DNA of 9,169 nucleotides. It comes from Thiotrichaceae bacterium. GTDB lineage: Bacteria; Pseudomonadota; Gammaproteobacteria; Thiotrichales; Thiotrichaceae. The position numbers and the translations under genes were made by a program. Each line of letters begins with the position of its first letter. Within the stretch, counting starts at the first letter, position 1. The stretch is taken from NCBI GenBank assembly GCA_015494435.1, contig WGBH01000090.1:1-9169 (forward strand). The letters run 5' to 3'. The notes under the pieces are model-generated. The model ran no database searches, had not been told where the DNA came from, and was given only the letters and a program-made list of their open reading frames with translations. This document shows, piece by piece, positions 1-4,757 of this stretch.

Positions 1-15
1 TTAATAATAAAATGA

Positions 16-144
16 TTACCAGCAAGCCCCTGAGGTCAAGAGTGATGTATTAATACTAAAAATAAAAATATCACCGATCTCGTTCGGTGTTCTTTACCTT
101 CCCCAGTAAGAAACACCACCTTGATTTACCAGCAAGCCCCTGAG
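16..144. repeat. 19-bp direct repeat pair, 110 bp apart
   Basis: The sequence TTACCAGCAAGCCCCTGAG occurs without mismatch at 16-34 and again at 126-144. The second copy continues into GACTAAG and a short inverted repeat, GACTAA/TTAGTC. The flanks of the two copies otherwise differ, so this is not a simple long duplication. It does not look like CRISPR: there are only two copies and about 91 bases between them. The function is unknown. Confidence 0.75.
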
Positions 145-171
145 ACTAAGGTTAAATCTTTAGTCACCCCG

Positions 172-216
172 CCCTCTAATCTTCCCCCCCCAAAGATTAG
201 GGGGCTTTATTTTTTG
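172..216 (+). terminator. Rho-independent terminator
   Basis: A 12-pair stem is formed by CCCTCTAATCTT (172-183) and AAGATTAGGGGG (193-204), with one T-G wobble and a C-rich loop. It is followed by CTTTATTTTTT. The stem strength and T run fit a plus-strand intrinsic terminator. It must end a transcript that starts in or before the first 170 bases, because no plus-strand gene lies between it and the window start. Confidence 0.85.
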
Positions 217-331
217 TTGCTCTGAATTATCATTCGCAATCCCCTATTACAACAAATTTTATGCTTATAAGTTGTTGCTTTTTAGTGATAAGCGTCACTA
301 TTTAGGAACTCCTAATAAAGGAGATTAGCTC

Positions 332-1510
332 CTAACGTGCTACATATTTACCACTTGGCCAACTAGGGGCGGATATTGCCTCACCAAGATTAGCATCAAT
401 TAAACGCTCACGTACTTCCAATAAGCGTCCAACCAGTTCAGGTTCTAATTCAGCGTATTCTTCTGGGGCTTCATAGCGATTAACAACGATCCCTAATAAT
501 TCAGTAATCGCATTGCCAACTGAATTTTGTGAAATAGTCACGATAATACGTCCTTTTTGATCACGATAGAGAATTTGCTTATAAGCAGGTCGCCAACGAA
601 TTTCATTTGCAAATTTTGGATCTAATACAATTTTTTCACGTAAATCACGCGCAACGCGTAAAAATTGGTTACTACCTAGTAATACATCATTAATTTGATC
701 GGAGAAATTGGCATCAGCAGGTATTCTTTCCTCACCTGTTGATACCAAACTAAAGAAGGTTTGATAGAAGTCTAAAAAGCCTCTTAATATTTGCTCATAT
801 TCATACCAAAAATACCGATCTTTGAGGCGATTTGCACCACCGATCAATTCCCAACTTGGTAAGCCTTGAGGATAGCCCGTCACTGCCAATGCAGACTCTT
901 CGGCAGGAATTTGTTTTAATAACTGTAAATCCAGCACTTCTAAAAACTCATGATAAACCGAACTTAAACGGCGTAGAAATAAGGTATTATGCCCACTATC
1001 AGTTAAATTAACATTATTTGGATTGGCTTTATTTGCTTCTATTAATTTATCATAAGGAAAGACCATAAAATGGTTGTGGATCATACGAATACTAGGAACA
1101 CCAGGTTTATTCAGTGGCCAAGTAGAATCCAAACTCGCCTCTCCACAGAGTACCAAATGTTTTTCAGGATCAGGATATTTTTCAAACATATAATCACAAA
1201 TAATCTGTGTCATTTGTGACCATACTTTTTTCTCCTGTCGCCCTAATTGATCACGACGTACAGGACGACCGAGTGGATCTAGAATACGTCTTGAGGTATC
1301 GAGAATAATGGAGGTATCAAATTCAGAGCTGTGCCCAATCAACTTACGGTACATTAACCAATCTTCAGGCGTTCTAAACAGTCCGTTCTCTTCGGCTAGA
1401 TTTTTCAAGTTTGCTGGGCTATTGAAAAACTCTACAGGAGCCATTCCTTCTGGTATGGTTAGCGACATATTAGGACGTGGCGTTGATATTTCACGGGGAG
1501 TTAATTTCAT
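332..1510 (-). CDS. Hypothetical protein with HNHF motif
   Basis: A 392-residue protein that I do not recognise. It has no signal peptide or membrane segment, so it is probably cytoplasmic. The most distinctive stretch is around residues 120-155: Cys122 followed by GEASLDSTWPLNKPG, then IRMIHNHFMVFP with His145 and His147, and a GHN at 173-175. The H-x-H-F next to a hydrophobic strand faintly recalls the histidine-rich strands of HIT/GalT-type nucleotidyl-transferring enzymes, but I see no full HIT triad and do not assign the family. The C-terminal half is rich in helical, aromatic and acidic segments (WYEYEQILRGFLDFYQ at 235-250). The ATG start is preceded by an AAGAAGATGAG purine run on the minus strand. 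The gene is transcribed divergently from ubiK and ends in TAG. Its length and regular codon use suggest an intact, expressed gene. Confidence 0.85.
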   Translation of the reverse strand: MKLTPREISTPRPNMSLTIPEGMAPVEFFNSPANLKNLAEENGLFRTPEDWLMYRKLIGHSSEFDTSIILDTSRRILDPLGRPVRRDQLGRQEKKVWSQMTQIICDYMFEKYPDPEKHLVLCGEASLDSTWPLNKPGVPSIRMIHNHFMVFPYDKLIEANKANPNNVNLTDSGHNTLFLRRLSSVYHEFLEVLDLQLLKQIPAEESALAVTGYPQGLPSWELIGGANRLKDRYFWYEYEQILRGFLDFYQTFFSLVSTGEERIPADANFSDQINDVLLGSNQFLRVARDLREKIVLDPKFANEIRWRPAYKQILYRDQKGRIIVTISQNSVGNAITELLGIVVNRYEAPEEYAELEPELVGRLLEVRERLIDANLGEAISAPSWPSGKYVAR

Positions 1511-1610
1511 AATGACTCATCTTCTTTTTTAATAATGGTTCGACTATAACGCATATAATCTTCATAATAATAGTTTTCAAGTCAAATTTTATAGCAATGG
1601 ATTTACAATA
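1511..1610. promoter_or_regulatory. Divergent promoter region between the HNHF gene and ubiK
   Basis: This 100-bp AT-rich spacer must serve both divergent genes. On the plus strand there is a perfect TATAAT at 1554-1559, about 50 bases before the ubiK start, but no good -35 box at 16-18 bp. On the minus strand TATAGT (1543-1548) is a possible -10. The ubiK start has only a weak ribosome-binding site. A four-codon reading frame (ATG at 1597) ends in TAATG, overlapping the ubiK start codon by one base; this may be chance. Confidence 0.4.
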
Positions 1611-1877
1611 ATGGATATCAATAATCAACTCGATGGTTTAGCACAACGTTTAGCCTCTTTTCTTCCACCCTCAATGGCTGAACTACATCAAGATATGGAA
1701 CAAAACTTACGTTCTGGACTCGAAAGCGGTTTACGCAAAATGAATTTAGTCAGCCGAGAAGAATTTGATGTGCAAACAGCCGTTTTATTGCGTACCCGCG
1801 AAAAGGTGGAAAAATTGGAAAAACAAGTTGAAAAACTTATTATCCATCAAGAATCTTCAAAAATAAAAAAAACCTAA
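1611..1877 (+). CDS. ubiK: Ubiquinone biosynthesis accessory factor UbiK (YqiC/BMFP family)
   Basis: An 88-residue protein of the BMFP (YqiC) family, now named UbiK. In this family the protein is an accessory factor for aerobic ubiquinone synthesis that partners the lipid-binding UbiJ and helps the late Ubi enzymes work; it carries no catalysis itself. The family signature is plain: an amphipathic N-terminal half (residues 1-45), then the conserved LVSREEFDVQTAVLLRTREK at 46-65, then a C-terminal coiled coil of leucine/lysine heptads (VEKLEKQVEKL, 66-76). The length fits the family (about 80-100 residues). The first possible ATG in frame after a stop is used; its ribosome-binding site is poor. 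The gene stands alone: ubiJ and ubiB are not next to it. No terminator is evident before the following gene. Confidence 0.93.
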   Translation: MDINNQLDGLAQRLASFLPPSMAELHQDMEQNLRSGLESGLRKMNLVSREEFDVQTAVLLRTREKVEKLEKQVEKLIIHQESSKIKKT

Positions 1878-1972
1878 ATTAACTCGATGATTATCCATTA
1901 AAACCTCTGTATTAAGCCTCTTTTGAGTCCTTCATAGTCTCTTATTAACAATAAAATGATTATATTTAAGAT

Positions 1973-3154
1973 ATGAATATCAGTAAAAAATTTTTAATTC
2001 TCTTTACGCTTCTCTTTTTATTTACCACTAATATAGCCTTTGCAGATCCGAATGCTGATCTACGTGCTGCTTACCAGCGTAAAGATTATCGCACTGTTTT
2101 TCGTATTGCCTCTGAGTTTGCCAAAAAAGGAGATCCTGCGGGAGAATATATTTTAGGGGAGCTATATAGACAAGGGACTGGGGTTAAAAAAAATTTATGG
2201 ACAGCAGGACAGTGGTATAAAAAAGCAGCTGCTAAAAATCATCCCATTGCAATGTATGCACTTGGCTCTATGTATGCAACAGGACAAGGGGCAAAAAAGA
2301 ACCCCAAATTAGCCTTTCAGCTCTACAAAAAAGCCGCTGCAAAAGGTCTGCCCGATGCCTACCGTGGTTTAGGAATTATGTATGAAAATGGACATGGCAC
2401 AAAAAAGAATATGGGTGCAGCGATTCACTGGTATGAAAAAGCGGCTAATAAAGGCATGACAGATGTACAAATCATGTTAAGTGAACGTTTTTTAAATGGT
2501 GCTGGGGTGAAACGCAATTTTAACAAAGCCTTTCAATATGCAAAAAAAGCAGAAAAATCAGGTCATCCAGGTGTTAATTATCTACTAGGGCTAATGTATG
2601 CAAATGGTCTAGGGACAAAGAAAAATCCCTCTCTTGCCTTTAGAAATATGAAAATAGCCGCAGATAAAAAAGTAATCCTCGCTTATTACAGTTTAGGAGC
2701 CATGTATATCAAAGGTGTAGGGGTAAAGAAAAACCCATACCACGCCTTTAACTGGTTTAAAAAAGCGGCGGAAAAAAATATTCCTCTAGCGCAACATAAT
2801 TTAGGTTTAATGTATTTAGAAGGTCGGGGAACAAAGAAAAATCCATACCATGCCTTTCAATGGTTATCAAAATCAGCCAAAAAAGGCCTACCTGCCTCGA
2901 TGTTTTTACTCGGTGATTTATACGTTGATGGTATAGGCGTTAGAAAGAACTATGGGCAAGCATTAGCTTGGTATCGAAAAGCAGCAAAAGCAGGTGTGCC
3001 ACTTGCTATCTACAGTGTTGGGGCTATGTATGCAAATGGTTATGGTGTAAAACGCGATTTCCGCCAAGCGAGAATTTGGTTTCAAAAAGCAGCCAAGAAA
3101 AATGTAGCTGTCGCAAAACAAGCATTACAACGTTTAAATGCAGCAAAAAAATAA
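1973..3154 (+). CDS. Exported Sel1-like repeat protein (nine repeats)
   Basis: A 393-residue protein with a signal peptide: Lys5-Lys6, a hydrophobic core at residues 7-19, and a likely cleavage site after Ala24 (AFA, then DPN). No lipobox is seen, so it should be a soluble periplasmic or secreted protein. From about residue 56 it consists of Sel1-like (TPR-related) repeats of 36 residues. The K-K/R-N mark of each repeat falls at 72-74, 108-110, 144-146, 180-182, 216-218, 252-254, 288-290, 324-326 and 360-362 (KRD), so the spacing is exactly 36 in all nine. Each repeat follows the pattern A-x-x-x-LG-x-MY-x-x-G-x-G-x-KKN then AFxWYKKAA. Such solenoids bind other proteins; the partner is unknown. 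Repeats 6 and 7 share KKNPYHAF and look like a recent duplication. The protein is strongly basic. The start codon has only a weak upstream AAG, with an in-frame stop just before. Confidence 0.93.
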   Translation: MNISKKFLILFTLLFLFTTNIAFADPNADLRAAYQRKDYRTVFRIASEFAKKGDPAGEYILGELYRQGTGVKKNLWTAGQWYKKAAAKNHPIAMYALGSMYATGQGAKKNPKLAFQLYKKAAAKGLPDAYRGLGIMYENGHGTKKNMGAAIHWYEKAANKGMTDVQIMLSERFLNGAGVKRNFNKAFQYAKKAEKSGHPGVNYLLGLMYANGLGTKKNPSLAFRNMKIAADKKVILAYYSLGAMYIKGVGVKKNPYHAFNWFKKAAEKNIPLAQHNLGLMYLEGRGTKKNPYHAFQWLSKSAKKGLPASMFLLGDLYVDGIGVRKNYGQALAWYRKAAKAGVPLAIYSVGAMYANGYGVKRDFRQARIWFQKAAKKNVAVAKQALQRLNAAKK

Positions 3155-3189
3155 GAATGTCTTGTTGATTTCAATAAGGTTCATCTATC

Positions 3190-3352
3190 CAGGGCAATCG
3201 CATTAAAATATATTCTATTTATCAAAAGCTTATAAAATAAAGATATTTTTTAAGACTCGTTTAAAAGAGTACAAAAGTTCGATTTGATGTTAAATGTAAG
3301 TAATTGTTTCTAACGTGCTTACATTTTTCAATATTTTAATGCGATTGCCCTA
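3190..3352. mobile_element. MITE-like non-autonomous insertion element (ISAs1-like ends)
   Basis: The ends are a perfect 21-bp inverted repeat (3191-3211 and 3331-3351) that begins AGGGCAATCGCATTAAAATA. The 10-bp sequence TTCATCTATC flanks it directly at 3180-3189 and 3353-3362, which fits a target-site duplication. With that duplication the element runs 3190-3352 (163 bp) and its left end reads CAGGG. It has no transposase gene. An internal inverted repeat AAATGTAAG/CTTACATTT (3292-3300, 3318-3326) adds a second hairpin. IRs of about 14-22 bp with 8-10-bp duplications and CAGGG-like tips are, as I recall, typical of the ISAs1 family, so I suggest a deletion derivative mobilised by such a transposase. 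The family label is an inference; the insertion structure is seen directly. Confidence 0.8.
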
Positions 3353-3396
3353 TTCATCTATCTGGCATCTTTCATACACCAATTTACACTATTTAA

Positions 3397-3420
3397 CTGG
3401 TTAACCAGGCTTCAGAGCCT
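3397..3420. repeat. 12-bp palindrome and adjacent hairpin
   Basis: CTGGTTAACCAG (3397-3408) is a perfect palindrome. It overlaps a small hairpin AGGCT-TCAG-AGCCT (3407-3411, 3416-3420) followed by TTTC. The palindrome could be a protein-binding site and the hairpin a very weak terminator. Neither can be assigned to a gene. Confidence 0.45.
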
Positions 3421-3500
3421 TTTCAGTCTCGCAACCTAGACTAACGGTTCTAGCCGTTCTGAGCGATATTGGCAACTTTTTAGACAGATAGAGCCATCAA

Positions 3501-3579
3501 CAATCAGATTAGGATAGTCGAATTGCGTCCATTATCTCTCCCACACCACCGAAATACGGTTTTCCGTATTCGGCGGTTC
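3501..3579 (-). ncRNA. Group II intron 3' fragment (domain V/VI-like), orphan
   Basis: Read on the minus strand, 3577-3545 forms a hairpin with a lower stem ACCGCCGA/TCGGTGGT, one bulged U on the 3' side, an upper stem ATACGG/CCGTAT and an AAAA loop. This is close to the domain V type of bacterial group II introns that I know as ACCGCCG...CGGTGGTGTG. It is followed, as expected, by GTGGGAGAG and then a looser hairpin ending CCTAATCTGATT, which resembles the usual domain VI end CCTACTCGATT. The G-U pair in the stem exists only on the minus strand, which supports that orientation. No reverse transcriptase/maturase and no 5' intron domains are present between this point and the transporter gene at 3795, so this would be a degraded 3' remnant. 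The tetraloop and the single-base bulge are not textbook, so a non-intron hairpin remains possible. Confidence 0.5.
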
Positions 3580-3600
3580 GATATCTAAGAACGATTAGCC

Positions 3601-3626
3601 GTAGTGGTGCATAGAATACACCCTAC
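3601..3626 (-). repeat. Imperfect palindromic hairpin
   Basis: GTAG-T-GGTGCAT-AGA-ATACACC-CTAC folds into a hairpin with one bulge. The central mismatch (C opposite A on the plus strand) becomes a G-U pair on the minus strand, so the minus-strand RNA folds better. It resembles dispersed palindromes of the type TAGGGTGYRT...AYRCACC that I recall from many bacterial genomes. It may be such a repeat, or part of the neighbouring intron-like remnant. Confidence 0.5.
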
Positions 3627-3676
3627 TTGACTTATATCTCATGTTTTGTCCTGTACAAAGACTTAAAATATAGCAA

Positions 3677-3740
3677 CTTAGAGTTCTAAGGAGGTTACTC
3701 TAAAGAGATTACAAAATATCAATGATTTCGTAATTTTTTT
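3677..3740 (+). promoter_or_regulatory. Candidate attenuator: competing stems and AT-rich terminator-like hairpin
   Basis: Two exclusive stems start the leader: CTTAG/CTAAG (3677-3681, 3686-3690) and TAGAGT/ACTCTA (3679-3684, 3697-3702). Next, ATTAC (3708-3712) pairs with GTAAT (3730-3734), extended past a mismatch by AAAT/ATTT, and the hairpin is followed by seven T's (3734-3740). The last stem looks like an AT-rich intrinsic terminator placed upstream of the transporter operon. Low stem stability makes this tentative. I do not recognise a known riboswitch class. Confidence 0.4.
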
Positions 3741-3763
3741 GAAAGGTCTGCCCGAGTATTATC

Positions 3764-3790
3764 GCCTCCGTTAAAAATTTGACAGGAGGT
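3764..3790 (+). promoter_or_regulatory. Hairpin sequestering the Shine-Dalgarno of the ABC operon
   Basis: CCTCCGTTAA (3765-3774) pairs with TTGAC (3779-3783, one T-G wobble) and GGAGG (3785-3789), leaving one bulged A (3784) and a four-base loop; a G-U pair (3764 with 3790) can close it. The paired GGAGG is the ribosome-binding site of the ATPase gene at 3795. A second copy of AGGAGGTTA at 3689-3697 could compete for the same CCTCC. Opening and closing of this stem could control translation. Confidence 0.5.
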
Positions 3791-3794
3791 TAAA

Positions 3795-4757
3795 ATGATA
3801 AAAATGAATAATCTCAGTCGCCATTATGGTGATTTTAAAGCGGTGGATCAGGTTTCATTTACGATCCAGCGTGGTGAGGTTGTTGGTTTGCTTGGTCATA
3901 ATGGTGCAGGTAAAACGACAATCATGAAAATGATGACGGGTTTTTTAGAGCCGACATCAGGTAGGATTCAAATTGATGCGTTAGAGATCGGTAAGGATAC
4001 TGAGCAAATACAACAACGTGTCGGTTATCTTCCTGAGAATTGTCCTGTTTGGTCAGAGATGACGGTGATTGATTATCTGGAGTTTCAGGCGAATTTACAC
4101 GGTGTTGCTGAAAATCAAATCCAACAAACAGTAGCACGGGCGATTCGTAGAACGGCTTTAAAAGAAAAAGCAACGCAGACAATTCAGACATTGTCACGTG
4201 GTTATCGCCAGCGAGTTGGCGTTGCTCAAGCGATTTTACATAATCCCGATATTATTATTTTAGATGAACCAACCAATGGGCTAGATCCTACTCAAATTCG
4301 TCAAATGCGAGCCTTGATTGAAGAGTTGGCTCAATCGGCAACGGTTATTATTTCTACCCATATTTTGCAAGAGGTACAGGCAGTTTGTGAACGTGTTTTG
4401 ATTATGCGACACGGTAAGTTAGTGGTGGATTCCAGTTTAGATGCCTTACAAACAGGGCAGCAATTGCGGCTGAGTTTAAATAACCGTAAAGCCCGTGCTT
4501 ATTTGAAAAAGATTAAGGGCGTAACGGCGGTTAAGTTACTCGCTAAAAGTGATCAATACGCTCATTATTTGCTCGATGCCGACATTAAATCTGCCCCTGA
4601 TATTGCTCAGGCTGTTATAAAAAAAGGCGATAAATTGTACGGCTTACAGGCAGAAGTGCGTAATTTAGAGACCTTATTTGCCGAGGTTAATACAGGCACC
4701 GATGCCGATGAGATCGCTAACAATAAAAACACTTCTGCTAAAAAGGAGGCGGCTTAA
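3795..4757 (+). CDS. ABC transporter ATP-binding protein, GldA-like
   Basis: A 320-residue nucleotide-binding subunit of an ABC-2-type complex. The motifs are complete: Walker A GHNGAGKTT (34-42), signature LSRGYRQR (133-140) in place of LSGGQ, Walker B IIILDEPT (153-160) with catalytic Glu158, D-loop NGLDP (161-165) and switch His189. At the Q-loop position the sequence is GYLPEN (77-82), with Glu rather than Gln. This and the LSRGY signature are, as I recall, normal for the GldA subfamily. About 100 residues follow the ATPase core; such tails are common in these drug/polysaccharide-type ATPases, and here the tail ends in a polar KNTSAKKEAA. It should power the membrane protein encoded immediately downstream: the stop codon TAA abuts the next ATG with no spacer. 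The start has a perfect AGGAGG five bases upstream, which can be hidden in a hairpin. The name gldA is used for the Flavobacterium gliding protein, so I do not transfer it. Confidence 0.93.
   Translation: MIKMNNLSRHYGDFKAVDQVSFTIQRGEVVGLLGHNGAGKTTIMKMMTGFLEPTSGRIQIDALEIGKDTEQIQQRVGYLPENCPVWSEMTVIDYLEFQANLHGVAENQIQQTVARAIRRTALKEKATQTIQTLSRGYRQRVGVAQAILHNPDIIILDEPTNGLDPTQIRQMRALIEELAQSATVIISTHILQEVQAVCERVLIMRHGKLVVDSSLDALQTGQQLRLSLNNRKARAYLKKIKGVTAVKLLAKSDQYAHYLLDADIKSAPDIAQAVIKKGDKLYGLQAEVRNLETLFAEVNTGTDADEIANNKNTSAKKEAA

Larger units (their letters stand above)
1..331. other. Gene-free 5' region with repeats and hairpins
   Basis: No open reading frame with a ribosome-binding site is visible here. 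The region holds a 19-bp direct repeat (16-34, 126-144), a short GC hairpin CACCGA/TCGGTG (72-77 with 84-89), a strong terminator (172-216), and an AT-rich hairpin TAGTGA/TCACTA (283-288 with 295-300). It also has overlapping short inverted repeats built on CTAAT/ATTAG and CTCC/GGAG at 301-333, just past the stop codon of the minus-strand gene. None of the latter has a T run in the minus direction, so I cannot name a terminator for that gene. The first 216 bases may be the 3' end of an upstream transcript or a small RNA gene; the sequence alone does not decide. Confidence 0.6.
3155..3794. other. 640-bp gene-free region rich in mobile-element and RNA-like structure
   Basis: No credible reading frame lies here on either strand. 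From left to right the region holds a MITE-like element with target duplication (3180-3362), a 12-bp perfect palindrome and small hairpin (3397-3420), a short inverted repeat AACGG/CCGTT (3443-3458), a group II intron domain V/VI-like segment on the minus strand (3501-3579), a second hairpin (3601-3626), and a structured leader before the transporter operon (3677-3794). TTGACT at 3627-3632 could be a -35 box for the operon, but no convincing -10 follows at 16-18 bp; TAAAAT at 3664-3669 is a possible -10 without a clear -35. Confidence 0.8.

Noticed and set aside
12..53. 13-codon plus-strand reading frame (ATG at 12) over the first repeat copy
   Set aside because: No ribosome-binding site, very short, and it does not recur at the second repeat copy.
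16..144. CRISPR-like pair of repeats
   Set aside because: Only two copies, a spacing of 110 bp that is far too long, and no cas genes in the window.
1597..1611. Four-codon frame ending in TAATG at the ubiK start
   Set aside because: Interesting for translational coupling, but AT-rich DNA gives such frames by chance and it has no ribosome-binding site.
1945..1962. 17 of 18 bases shared with the first 18 bases of the window
   Set aside because: The stretch is almost all A and T, so the likeness carries little weight.
3443..3458. Small hairpin AACGG-TTCTAG-CCGTT as a terminator or tRNA arm
   Set aside because: No T run follows, and no tRNA cloverleaf can be built around it.
2342..3755. 14-bp match AAAGGTCTGCCCGA between the Sel1 gene (2342-2355) and the operon leader (3742-3755)
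   Set aside because: One such match in 9 kb can occur by chance, and it extends no further.
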